Assembly: GCF_006715635.1 (NCBI RefSeq)
Contig: NZ_VFNP01000002.1
Span: 2,356,001-2,420,000 of the forward strand
Direction of reading: 5' to 3'
Length of the DNA stretch: 64,000 nucleotides
Source of the DNA: Streptomyces sp. SLBN-118
GTDB taxonomy: Bacteria; Actinomycetota; Actinomycetes; Streptomycetales; Streptomycetaceae
Shown here: positions 19,421-27,095 of the stretch, piece by piece
How the letters are laid out: every line of letters begins with the position of its first letter
How positions within the stretch are numbered: the first letter of the stretch is position 1
Program-made: the position numbers and the translations under genes
The notes under the pieces: generated by a model
Told to the model about the DNA's origin: nothing
Databases searched by the model: none
What the model saw: only the letters and a program-made list of their open reading frames with translations

Positions 19421-20074
19421 TCAGAGCAGATCCGTGAGGTTGGGACCGCGCCCGTCGACGACGTCAGGGCCATGGATTCCGTACCCCACTGCGCGACCGA
19501 AATAGGTTGCCTCGCCAGGCTCCGCAGCCACTCCCAGCATTGCATCGAGCGCCTGAAGGGCCGCGGCGAGGCGTGGAGCATTATGCTTCCAGACGTCCGC
19601 GTGCGGCTGACCACGAAAGTCGAACTCGCCCCAGATGTCGTGGTGTACAGCGAGTTCCGCCGAAAGACCGATGGGGACGGGAGAGACAGAAAGATCCACC
19701 AGGCGAGGCTCGGAATGAGGCTTTCCCTCCGCGTCGATCCAGGTTCCTGAACCCACGACGTGGACGTCGTCGACTTCGGCATTCGGGAAGCCGGAAGGAC
19801 GGCTGCGGAGAACCCGTTCAGGCAGACGCGCGTCGCCCAGCGGAACAGTCAGTGCCAGGCCGGTCGAAACGCCAATACCGCCCCAGTCGAGGACGTACCA
19901 ATCGTATTCGAGCCTGTGCGGCGGCATCAGAAGGCCGTACTCGCCGAGAACTTCTGCCATCCGTGCCGCCATGACAAGCGCGGATTCCAGGCCGGGTGGG
20001 GCTACCTCTTCAAGGTCCCAGAACCATGAACCGCATTCGCGCGGAGCGCGCATCAGCGGGCGGCTATACGTCAC
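19421..20074 (-). CDS. Hypothetical protein, candidate second immunity/partner protein
   Basis: 217 aa; its ATG overlaps the stop of the Imm49 gene by four bases. Soluble, acidic, many aromatic residues (WFWDLEEV, EYDWYVLDWGGIG). No known family is recognised. Tight coupling to a toxin/Imm49 pair suggests an immunity or toxin-handling role; that is inference from position only. It is followed by a 108-bp gap and then the small membrane gene. Confidence 0.7.
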   Translation of the reverse strand: MTYSRPLMRAPRECGSWFWDLEEVAPPGLESALVMAARMAEVLGEYGLLMPPHRLEYDWYVLDWGGIGVSTGLALTVPLGDARLPERVLRSRPSGFPNAEVDDVHVVGSGTWIDAEGKPHSEPRLVDLSVSPVPIGLSAELAVHHDIWGEFDFRGQPHADVWKHNAPRLAAALQALDAMLGVAAEPGEATYFGRAVGYGIHGPDVVDGRGPNLTDLL

Positions 20075-20928
20075 GTTTCGAACTCGCCCAGCCAGGCCCT
20101 GTTGAGCAATTCACTGGGCAGGTATTCGGACTCGACCTCGATCGGGAAGCCTGCGTCGTAGGCGAGGCAGGTGATGGCCAGTGGGCCAAGGGCGACGAGC
20201 CCTTGGACGCTTCGTGTCCGTTTCTCATCGGCGGTCCAGTAGGCCTTGTGAGCCTCGAGAGCTTCCACGAGTGCCGCGTTGAAGCCTTCGTGGTCCTTGC
20301 GAAGGAAGCGGTGGAACAGGTTGATCGGCTGGTAAAGAATCTTCTCCAGAAGATCCCGGTCGGCGATACGGGCGATGTTCGGGTAGGACGCTTCGATCGC
20401 CGCGACGAGCTTGTCGAGCAGTCCTGGCCGTTCCAGCCAGTACGCCTGGAGAGCGTCCACCCAGTGATAGATGTACTCGTCGTACTCCTGACCGGAGGCG
20501 CGCAGCAGCTCAAGCGGCACCTCGCACAACTGGTTCATGCGGTTCTGGTCACGGCAGACGATGGCAAGCCAGAACGTGGTGAGCCAGTTTCCTGCGTTGG
20601 CGTAGGACTGTGGTCCTGTGGCTGGGATGGTCCGCAGTTCGTGGTTGATGCGGTACTGCACGGTTCCCTCGGTCGCGCTCGCCGTTGCGAACAGCGCGGA
20701 CCCCACCTGCATCGCCGAGACCACGGCTTCCCAGGTGTCGATACCGGACCCGTCCGGATTGACCGCAAGGCGGGCCTGCATATACGTGAGTGCCTCGCTC
20801 AGCGCGATGTCGAACATGCGCGGAGACTGCTCCAGCGTGCCGAACGTGTCGGCGACGTCCTCGCCCAGCTCCTGCGCGTAGCCCTCGTCGTCGGGCCCAG
20901 GGCTGCCATGTCGGGGCACCCTCACCAT
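20071..20928 (-). CDS. Immunity 49 (Imm49) family protein
   Basis: About 285 aa, mostly helical. Segments such as ALSEALTYMQARLAV, HELRTIPATGPQSYANAG and YHWVDALQAYWLERPG match the Imm49 family, cytoplasmic neutralisers of polymorphic toxins. It starts a few bases after the toxin stop (20944), the usual toxin-then-immunity order. AGGAG lies upstream; ATG 20928 or the GTGs at 20931/20934 are possible starts. The presumed target is the nuclease-like tip of the adjacent toxin. Confidence 0.85.
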   Translation of the reverse strand: MVRVPRHGSPGPDDEGYAQELGEDVADTFGTLEQSPRMFDIALSEALTYMQARLAVNPDGSGIDTWEAVVSAMQVGSALFATASATEGTVQYRINHELRTIPATGPQSYANAGNWLTTFWLAIVCRDQNRMNQLCEVPLELLRASGQEYDEYIYHWVDALQAYWLERPGLLDKLVAAIEASYPNIARIADRDLLEKILYQPINLFHRFLRKDHEGFNAALVEALEAHKAYWTADEKRTRSVQGLVALGPLAITCLAYDAGFPIEVESEYLPSELLNRAWLGEFET

Positions 20929-20943
20929 CACCACGTACTCCTG

Positions 20944-23433
20944 TCAGCCGATGTCGAATTTACGCATGGTGTATCCAGCGTACTGGCCGGTGTTGGCGTT
21001 TCCCTTAACGAGGATGTAGTCCAGCTTGCCCTGTGCGAGGGCTTTCTTGAGCTCCCGCGCCAGTCGGCGTTCACTCGGGTTGTAGCGTCCCCGTTCGCGC
21101 ATCTCGCGAAGAATGTCGTTGAAGTACTCCTTGGTTCCCTGCATGACGCGTTTTCCGTCCGCAAGATTGCGCGCACCTAGGTCCGTATTGACGCTGCTCT
21201 TCGCTTCGACCACCACATAGCTTCCGTCCTCGCGCCGCCATACCTGGTCGAACTGGTCGTTGCCGTTCGCGGGCCCGTCAAGCGTCTCCCGTGTGGAATT
21301 CGGGTAGTGCTCGGGAATCACATGGTGCTCGGCTATGGCCTCGCCGTACGCCTCACTCGCCTCCGACATGTGCCTGTGCAGCGGTTTGTGTGCAGCATCC
21401 GCTGCATCCGCTGCTGCTTGGCTCAGTGGCGTGTCCGTCTCTCCGAGCGCCTTCCTGGCGTCCTTGAGGGTGTCTTCGGCCAGCTGGTCCGCGGCTATCG
21501 CGGAGTGACGCGTGCGCGCCGCACCGTCGAGTGTGTGGAGGGCCTCGGCGGTCGCTGTTCCCCGGCCCGTCTTGAGGGGACCTCCGATGTACTTCTCCGG
21601 AAGCGGTGGCGGTGCATCGGAAGCCGAGATCCATTTGCCAGCGGGATCTTTCACCAGCTGGGGTGGAACGAGTCCGCTTTCGTCGGCCACCTTAGTGCTG
21701 AGCCGGTTGCCGTTGGACTTGTAGTACTTCTCGAAATACCCCGGCTCGTTGTTGGCCCGGTCGACTTGCCGACGCATGACTTCACTGGGGTCGGCGGAGG
21801 TGCCACCCTGGCCAGCCGTCCCGCGGTTGTCGCCACTCGTCCCACCACCATGTTGATCCGGGTGAGCGCCGCCATGCGTCACATCACCGGCGCCGCCGCC
21901 AGCGACATGACCAGCATTGGGCGCCCCGTTGTGGGGCGTGTCGCCGACCCGCGATCCGTCACCGTGACCGGACGAGCCGGATTCGCCATGGGCCGGCGAG
22001 GGGTCGCGCCCGCCGGGGAAGTTGTCGCCAACGTGAGCCCCGACCGCGACGGGTTCCCTTGGGCCCACCCTGACGGGATCGTGATGGGGTGTCGCGGGGG
22101 TGTGGTCGGCCCCGCGTTCGGCGGCGCTTACTTCCCTGGGGATGTCGTCAATGTTCTGGACGACTTTGCCGTTCTGGTCGAGCAGTGCTCCGGTCTTGCT
22201 GTTGAGGTAGACCGTCTTGCCCTCGGGGTTGACAAGCTTGACCGTGTTGTCGGGTAGCACGACCGCGTTCTGGGGCAGGCTGAACTTCCCGGCTGCCAGG
22301 TCGGTGTAAACGCCGGCGTTGACGTTCTTGAGGTTCGCGAACAGGTCGCCGACCTTGACTGTGGCGAACTTGCCGGCCTTGCCGACATACGTGATGGGGT
22401 CGATCAGTCGTCCTGCCTTGCCGACGACCGAGACAGCCTTGGCGACCGCCCCACCCTTCGCGGCGGCGCCCGTGCCGCCGGTGAAGACGGTGGTGACGAC
22501 GTTGAAAGTCACCGCACCTGCAGCACGGGCGGGGTTCTTGCCCCATTCGTCCCAGGCGACGAGAGCTTTGCCGGTCTCCTTCAGCGCGGTACGGGAATCA
22601 CGAACCCAGCTCGGCAGTTTGTCGTCGGGCAGGGCCCAGAAGGCGATGTTGACGCCGGGCGTGATGGTTATGGCCAGGCCGGTGGCCACCTTGGCCAGGC
22701 CGGTCCACGCCTGCCCGGCGGCGTCCCAGCCGTCCACTCCGACCAGAGTCCCCAGGCCGCGGATGGTGCCCCAGACGCCGTCAACGATGATGCCGTCCCA
22801 GACGAAGGACTTCGCCCAGTGGCCGATCTCCCACCAGCGGTGGGATTCCTCCACCTTTGAGCCCCAGGGAACACCCTCGGCGTGGTCGAGGTCGTCACCT
22901 TTGAAGCCGTACATGTTCTTGCCGTGGGAGCCGTCGTCAACCACGTAATGCGTGCCGCAGAACAGAGCGGTGATCTTGTTCGCGCAAGTGCGTTCGGCTT
23001 CCCAGAACGCGGCGACGGTGGAATTGACGTCGTGCAGCAGGTCGTTGTTCTTGTCGACCTTGTCTTCGTCGTCCTTCCAGTGCTCGTCGCCCCTGATGTC
23101 CCCGACGAAAGTGGTGGCCTCTTCCTTCAGCCGCTTGAGCTTGGCCGCGAGCGGCCGCACCTCCGTGGCGTACGCGTCCAGTGCTGAGGAGACAGTCTCC
23201 AGCTGGTCGGCGAAGAAGTCCGAGTCCGCTTTGACCGGAGCGGTGGTCGCGAACAGTTTCTCCGCCTCGGGGGCGGCATAGAAGGCGGACAGGCCTTGGA
23301 ACTCGGAGTGCACCAAGGCACCGGAGGTTCGGAACATCACCGCATCCGCGGTGAGCACCAGCGTGTCCGTCTCCAGTTGTTCCAGATCCCCGGTGAACTG
23401 CGGTATCTCGGAGGGGTTGATGGCGTCGCTCAC
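20944..23433 (-). CDS. T7SS-exported polymorphic toxin with restriction-endonuclease-fold tip
   Basis: 829 aa; GTG start overlapping the DUF6507 stop. The N-terminal about 150 residues are helical and WXG/LXG-like. A hydrophobic, glycine-rich middle (residues about 225-340) is followed by a Gly/His/Asp-rich linker (about 470-580), then a C-terminal domain with EHHVIPEHYP, FDQVWRREDGSYVVVEAKSS and a basic end (RRLARELKKAL). D...ExK is the PD-(D/E)XK nuclease signature, as in Tox-REase domains. Export by the neighbouring EccC machine and neutralisation by Imm49 are inferred from the operon. Confidence 0.85.
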   Translation of the reverse strand: MSDAINPSEIPQFTGDLEQLETDTLVLTADAVMFRTSGALVHSEFQGLSAFYAAPEAEKLFATTAPVKADSDFFADQLETVSSALDAYATEVRPLAAKLKRLKEEATTFVGDIRGDEHWKDDEDKVDKNNDLLHDVNSTVAAFWEAERTCANKITALFCGTHYVVDDGSHGKNMYGFKGDDLDHAEGVPWGSKVEESHRWWEIGHWAKSFVWDGIIVDGVWGTIRGLGTLVGVDGWDAAGQAWTGLAKVATGLAITITPGVNIAFWALPDDKLPSWVRDSRTALKETGKALVAWDEWGKNPARAAGAVTFNVVTTVFTGGTGAAAKGGAVAKAVSVVGKAGRLIDPITYVGKAGKFATVKVGDLFANLKNVNAGVYTDLAAGKFSLPQNAVVLPDNTVKLVNPEGKTVYLNSKTGALLDQNGKVVQNIDDIPREVSAAERGADHTPATPHHDPVRVGPREPVAVGAHVGDNFPGGRDPSPAHGESGSSGHGDGSRVGDTPHNGAPNAGHVAGGGAGDVTHGGAHPDQHGGGTSGDNRGTAGQGGTSADPSEVMRRQVDRANNEPGYFEKYYKSNGNRLSTKVADESGLVPPQLVKDPAGKWISASDAPPPLPEKYIGGPLKTGRGTATAEALHTLDGAARTRHSAIAADQLAEDTLKDARKALGETDTPLSQAAADAADAAHKPLHRHMSEASEAYGEAIAEHHVIPEHYPNSTRETLDGPANGNDQFDQVWRREDGSYVVVEAKSSVNTDLGARNLADGKRVMQGTKEYFNDILREMRERGRYNPSERRLARELKKALAQGKLDYILVKGNANTGQYAGYTMRKFDIG

Positions 23434-23816
23434 TTCGCCCCCTTGCCGTCGCCGACACCCGGCAGATCAATCTTGGGTTCCTTGAGCGCCTCGCGCTGCG
23501 CGTCGGCAGCCATGTCCAGGTCACCCTGCACATAGGCGTTGGTCGCCTTGGCCGCACCAGTTAGCGAATTGGAGGTACGCGCGGCGATGTACGCCAGTCG
23601 GCGCTGATGGGCCTCGATGAACTGGCCCAGGGCTCCCGCCACCAGGCCCATCGTGCCGTCCTTCTCATGACCGCCCTGGGTGACGGTGCCTGCTGACTTC
23701 GCTGCGCTGGTCATGGTGGTCTCCAGCGTCTTGCCTGCGTTCGACAGCCCCTCGGCCGCCTTGCCTGCCTTGGTGAGGACGCCCTGCACCCCGGAGGGCG
23801 AGATATCCCATCCCAC
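23430..23816 (-). CDS. DUF6507 family protein (small ESX-type partner)
   Basis: 128 aa. The GTG at 23814-23816 was chosen because GGGGG lies 8 nt upstream; the longer frame to 23840 has no ribosome site. It begins GWDISPSGVQGVL and is an all-helical protein rich in Ala, Gly and Thr, matching Streptomyces DUF6507 proteins, which occur just before T7SS toxins like small chaperone or WXG100-like partners. It overlaps the toxin gene by four bases, so it probably forms a complex with the toxin N-terminus. Confidence 0.75.
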   Translation of the reverse strand: MGWDISPSGVQGVLTKAGKAAEGLSNAGKTLETTMTSAAKSAGTVTQGGHEKDGTMGLVAGALGQFIEAHQRRLAYIAARTSNSLTGAAKATNAYVQGDLDMAADAQREALKEPKIDLPGVGDGKGAK

Positions 23817-23945
23817 GACGAAAACCCCCTGATCAAACACCCCGTATACGCACCCCTGCCCACTGGGCGCGCACTTTTGTCAGTCGACACCGTGCGCAGG
23901 TGCCGTCAGCCGATGCCGTCATCCGAGGCACCGGCAAGACCGTCG

Positions 23946-24257
23946 TCAGCCGATGTTGTCGACCGCCGCCTTGGCTTTCGCCAGAGTCGCCTGAGCGGTG
24001 CCGTCGTTCTGCTCCAGCGTCGAGCGGACGAGGCGGATGATGTCCCGCACCTCGTTGGCGGCTCGGTGCCAGCGGAGTTCCTTGCCGTGGTACTCGTCTG
24101 ACACCCCGTCGGCAGTGAAGTCGGCCATCGCCGCCTTCACTGCGCGGTCACGGTCACTGAGCACTTGCTCCAACTGGCCGATGATCCCCTGGATGCCACC
24201 CTGCACCTCGACTGAGGCACCGGTGTCGTAGGACCGGCGGTCCTGGTTCTGTCCCAT
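23946..24257 (-). CDS. WXG100-like ESAT-6 family protein
   Basis: 103 aa, predicted helical hairpin. The turn region YHGKELRWHRAANEV lacks a strict W-x-G but has the expected position and length. It has the size and operon position of EsxA-like substrates, with a short C-terminal tail after the second helix. It lies 20 bp after its partner and probably forms a heterodimer with it. Confidence 0.82.
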   Translation of the reverse strand: MGQNQDRRSYDTGASVEVQGGIQGIIGQLEQVLSDRDRAVKAAMADFTADGVSDEYHGKELRWHRAANEVRDIIRLVRSTLEQNDGTAQATLAKAKAAVDNIG

Positions 24258-24277
24258 CGTGGATTCCCCCTGCCGCT

Positions 24278-24610
24278 TCAGCGCGCGCCGAAACGGGCGG
24301 CATCGAAGTTCGCTGACCCCATGTTCTGGTGGGCGTTGCTCTCTTGCTCCTGGTCACCGGTTCCGAACGCGCCGTCCATGCCCGTCTGACCGCCGAGAAT
24401 CGCCTGCAGAGACCCGTTTAGGGCACCTGTAATCTCGTCCGCACGAGACTTGAACGAATCGAATGCGGCCTTGCCCGCTCCGTTGAACTTGCCCTCCAGC
24501 GGATCGGCCGCCGCGATCAGCAGTCTGATCAGCGTGCCCAGATCGCCGCTGGATCCCGTTGTGCTGTTGCCGAGGTCGGACAGGGCCGTACTGCCCATGT
24601 CGAACTTCAT
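24278..24610 (-). CDS. WXG100-like protein (EsxB-like partner), first gene of the operon
   Basis: 110 aa. Two helices (DLGTLIRLLIAAADPLEG and AAFDSFKSRADEITGAL) are joined by FNGAG, where the usual W-x-G is replaced by F-N-G. The disordered tail (about residues 78-110) may carry the secretion signal. ATG is preceded by GGGGG at -7. It begins the secretion operon. Confidence 0.8.
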   Translation of the reverse strand: MKFDMGSTALSDLGNSTTGSSGDLGTLIRLLIAAADPLEGKFNGAGKAAFDSFKSRADEITGALNGSLQAILGGQTGMDGAFGTGDQEQESNAHQNMGSANFDAARFGAR

Positions 24611-24692
24611 GCACTTACCCCCGAAGTGTCATGTGAGCGTGGCTCGTTGAGATCTGCGCCCGTACCACTGGCACCTTCCGGCACAGAGTTCA

Positions 24693-24721
24693 TGTCTATC
24701 GAAGAGCGGCTGCAATCACAA
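24693..24721 (-). promoter_or_regulatory. Candidate promoter of the T7SS/toxin operon
   Basis: Minus-strand TTGTGA (24716-24721), 17-bp spacer, TAGACA (24693-24698), about 80 nt upstream of the first ATG at 24610. The match is moderate, but the position is right for the whole 13-kb operon. Confidence 0.35.
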
Positions 24722-24939
24722 CGCAGTTGTGAGCCACACCGCGTGATGCTGCCCACTCGCAGCGGTCGAGGTCCGCCTCGACTTTGATGGCCCGTCAGCA
24801 GACCGACAGGCCTCACAAGTCCACCGCAGCAGCCGATCTCGCGCACCGCCAGTCCCCCACCTTCGGATCAGCGATTGAAGCCGTCGACTGCCAGTGCTCG
24901 GCGGCGCGAGCGACTCAGCTGAGCCAGCCTGCGTGCGCC

Positions 24940-25146
24940 TCATGCGCCGCCGAACAGCCGGTCGCGTTGCGCCTCCCGTGTCGTCCCGTCGCTTTCACCG
25001 CATAGCAGTTCGAATACAGGGATCATCAGCTCGGGGCATTCCGACCACCCGCCCTTGGCGATGTCGTGGCTGTGGTCAACCTCCAGGATCGGCCACCCGG
25101 AGTCCTTCACGTCGCTTGGCGCGCCCTCACATCCCCGGGACGTCAT
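24940..25146 (-). pseudogene. HNH endonuclease fragment
   Basis: A 68-codon frame with PILEVDHSHDIAKGG followed by PELMIPV, matching the core of HNH nucleases (ExDHxxxxxxGG...N.I/L) before the CPNCH element, which is lost. The N-terminal part is out of frame or missing. It lies upstream of the secretion operon beside the right-hand tRNA scar, consistent with decay of a mobile element. Confidence 0.42.
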
Positions 25147-25588
25147 AGGCGCCGCCCCAGGGCGTCAGCAACGCGTCCCGCGCCTTGGCGCGGCGTCGTG
25201 TTCGGTCGCAGCGGCTCGGCGTACAGCCGCGCGAGGCTACCGGGCGACATCTAAGAGGTCCGGCAGTCCCGCAGAAGTACACACGCAACAGGGCCGACCG
25301 TTGCAACGCACTCGACCACAAACCACCGAGGTCGCATACACGGCCCCAAGGTCACTGAACCTTGCCCAGACCGGATCGCTTCCCCGCCCGGGACGTCGCA
25401 TCGGCGCCCTACTCGACAGCCCCGAGGGCACGACTTGCGCCGCATGCCCCGTTTGCCGGAAATCGGCGTCCCGAATTCCGTCCCGCCGACCACGAAACCA
25501 TGATCAATTAGGCTCGCTCGGACCTCTCGAGCACCCGACGAAACGACAAAGTCGCTGGTCAGAAGGTCTCTCCACGCGTAGCGCGCAG

Positions 25589-25633
25589 TGGGGCGGGTGG
25601 GACTCGAACCCACGGCCGACGGATTATGAGTCC
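25589..25633 (-). pseudogene. Second displaced 3' part of tRNA-Met(CAU), without CCA; attachment-site remnant
   Basis: Identical to the 10746 copy from the anticodon loop (GGACTCATAATCC) through the T-arm and acceptor CCGCCCC plus A, but followed by CTG instead of CCA. Again there is no D-arm or 5' acceptor strand. It lies about 360 bp before the first prophage gene and about 14.8 kb from the first copy. Confidence 0.7.
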
Positions 25634-25885
25634 ATTGGGGATCTTGGCAGTCCTTGCCGATCAACGTCGATACACGACGTTTTCACAGGTCAGCGGCGGT
25701 GAGCCTTGTCAGCCCTTCCCCGCCTTTGTCAGTCTGTTCCAATCCTTGTGTCCCCAACGCGTCCTCAATGAGGCCCTTCGGGGCCAGGTCAAGGGCGGTG
25801 GAAAGGATTACCCCAGCTCGACAACGGGTTTCGAACCCGCGCGCAGCGGATTCCCTTTCCAACGCGCAGAGGCTCCGCCCCTGAG
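25589..25885. repeat. Long flanking direct repeat, right copy
   Basis: Counterpart of 10746-11045; see that entry for the shared landmarks. Near its end (about 25825) it also contains GCGGGTTCGAAACCCG, a T-arm-like palindrome that is degenerate in the left copy. No intact gene is seen from 25147 to 25993. Confidence 0.6.
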
Positions 25886-25902
25886 CATCGGGGTGGAGCC
25901 TC
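25869..25902. terminator. Strong hairpin at the left prophage border
   Basis: GAGGCTCCGCCCC (25869-25881), loop TGAGCATC, GGGGTGGAGCCTC (25890-25902): a 13-bp stem with one G-T pair. It sits 90 bp beyond the stop of the last early phage gene, so it probably ends that transcript. Confidence 0.55.
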
Positions 25903-25993
25903 ACGGCCGTTATTGCAGGCCAGACGTGGCCCCATCAGCCTATTCGACTCAGCATGCTTGTTCCAGGATGAGCTGAAGGCGCCCCTGGGTCGG

Positions 25994-26752
25994 TCATACG
26001 GGGTCAGGCGGTGCTGGCCGTCGGCGGCGCTTGGGAGTGGGCTTGCGGGGGCGCCCGTTCGCCGTGGGGCTGGTCTCGTCGGCGGAGGTTGGCTCCGGAG
26101 CTGGCTCGGGCGGGGCGTCGGCCTCGCGGTTCGGGGTCTTACCCTTCGGGTCCGGGTTCCTGGTTGGGCGAGGTTGCGGCTGAGCGCCTTCCTCGTCCTC
26201 CGGGGTGGGCTCGCGCTCTATTTCCCGGTCGGCGTCGACGCCCTTGGTGTCCTCGGGCTCGGTGTCCTCGTCGGTGTCGGCCGGGGCCGACGGGGCGTCG
26301 TGCTCCGCGGTGACGGCCGCGAGGGCGTTGTGGAAGAGGTCTATCCACGGCCTGTGGCCGACGTACCGGGGCTTGTACTCGAAGGCGGGGAGGAGGTCGT
26401 CTTCGAGGGTCCGCAGGATGATGACGGCAGGGTCCTCCTCTTCCTCGGTGACGAGGGTGGTCGCCTTGTTGTAGCGGTGCCCTTGTGCGAGGCGCGCAGC
26501 GATCTGCGCCTCGTGGGTGGCTCGTTCGGCGGGGGTGGCGTCGTCCGGAAGCGAGGGCGCGGCGTTGCCGGTGATCCAGAGCTGGACGGTGGCTCCACCG
26601 AAGATGGGACGGAAGCTGATGGCCCGTCCGTCGCTGTGGATGAGGTGGGCTGCGCCGTCGGCGGGCGCTTCCGGGTCCAGAGCCCAATCTCCCCCGAGCT
26701 TTTGGGTAAGGGTGGCCGCCGTTTCTCGGACTGCGGCGTCGGTGATGAGCAT
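25994..26752 (-). CDS. Phage hypothetical protein with disordered basic C-terminus
   Basis: 252 aa. A folded N-terminal part (residues about 1-140; ITDAAVRETAATL, ISFRPIFGGATVQLWITG) is followed by an acidic then proline/lysine/arginine-rich tail ending KRRRRPAPPDPV. Family not recognised. The ATG follows the shared CTTGGAGA leader motif (26761-26771) and a terminator hairpin, so it may be separately transcribed. It is the last phage gene on this side. Confidence 0.72.
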   Translation of the reverse strand: MLITDAAVRETAATLTQKLGGDWALDPEAPADGAAHLIHSDGRAISFRPIFGGATVQLWITGNAAPSLPDDATPAERATHEAQIAARLAQGHRYNKATTLVTEEEEDPAVIILRTLEDDLLPAFEYKPRYVGHRPWIDLFHNALAAVTAEHDAPSAPADTDEDTEPEDTKGVDADREIEREPTPEDEEGAQPQPRPTRNPDPKGKTPNREADAPPEPAPEPTSADETSPTANGRPRKPTPKRRRRPAPPDPV

Positions 26753-26786
26753 GCGTGTGTCTCCAAGAGGTCTGCTGGTGGAACGT

Positions 26787-26815
26787 CGGGCCCGCCCTTG
26801 TGCGGGGCGGGCCCG
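26787..26815. terminator. Hairpin terminator between early phage genes
   Basis: CGGGCCCGCCC (26787-26797), 7-nt loop, GGGCGGGCCCG (26805-26815): a perfect 11-bp stem, six bases after the stop of the DUF4314 gene. Confidence 0.6.
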
Positions 26816-26821
26816 ACGGGG

Positions 26822-27010
26822 CTATGCGGGGCGTACCTCGTCGCCGTCGTCCAGGAGCATCGAGAGGGTGGAGCCGCTGTCCCAGGTGACGTTGAGCTGG
26901 GCGAGGTTGGGGTCGTACCGCGTGACGGTGCCTTCGTCGCCTTCGGTGAGGTCGGTGTGCGGGTCGGTGGTGTGGACGAGCGCGATGCGGTCGCCTCGCT
27001 TGTAGGTCAT
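26822..27010 (-). CDS. DUF4314 domain protein
   Basis: 62 aa. GDRIALVHTTDPHTDLTEGD followed by EGTVTRYDP and VTWDSGSTL matches DUF4314, a small beta-barrel domain common on actinobacterial plasmids and phages; function unknown. GAGAGGG lies upstream of the ATG, and the repeated phage promoter lies 17-49 bp upstream, so it is the first gene of its own transcript. Confidence 0.85.
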   Translation of the reverse strand: MTYKRGDRIALVHTTDPHTDLTEGDEGTVTRYDPNLAQLNVTWDSGSTLSMLLDDGDEVRPA

Positions 27011-27026
27011 CGGAACCCTCTCGTTA

Positions 27027-27059
27027 GTTCTATTCTATATGCGTTCAAGCCAAGGTCAA
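27027..27059 (-). promoter_or_regulatory. Phage repeat promoter, copy A
   Basis: Minus strand: TTGACC (27054-27059), 16 bp, TAGAAT (27032-27037) inside the repeated block GCATATAGAATAGAAC (27027-27042). It is one of four near-identical blocks, each just upstream of an early gene or operon. Confidence 0.65.
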
Positions 27060-27095
27060 GATCACCTACAGAAGACTTGGGGGTATCCGCCCTGC

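Noticed and set aside
24607..24846. 79-codon frame, or its 28-codon end, as a leader peptide for the T7SS operon
   Set aside because: It overlaps the first ATG by four bases but has no ribosome site; possible but unsupported.
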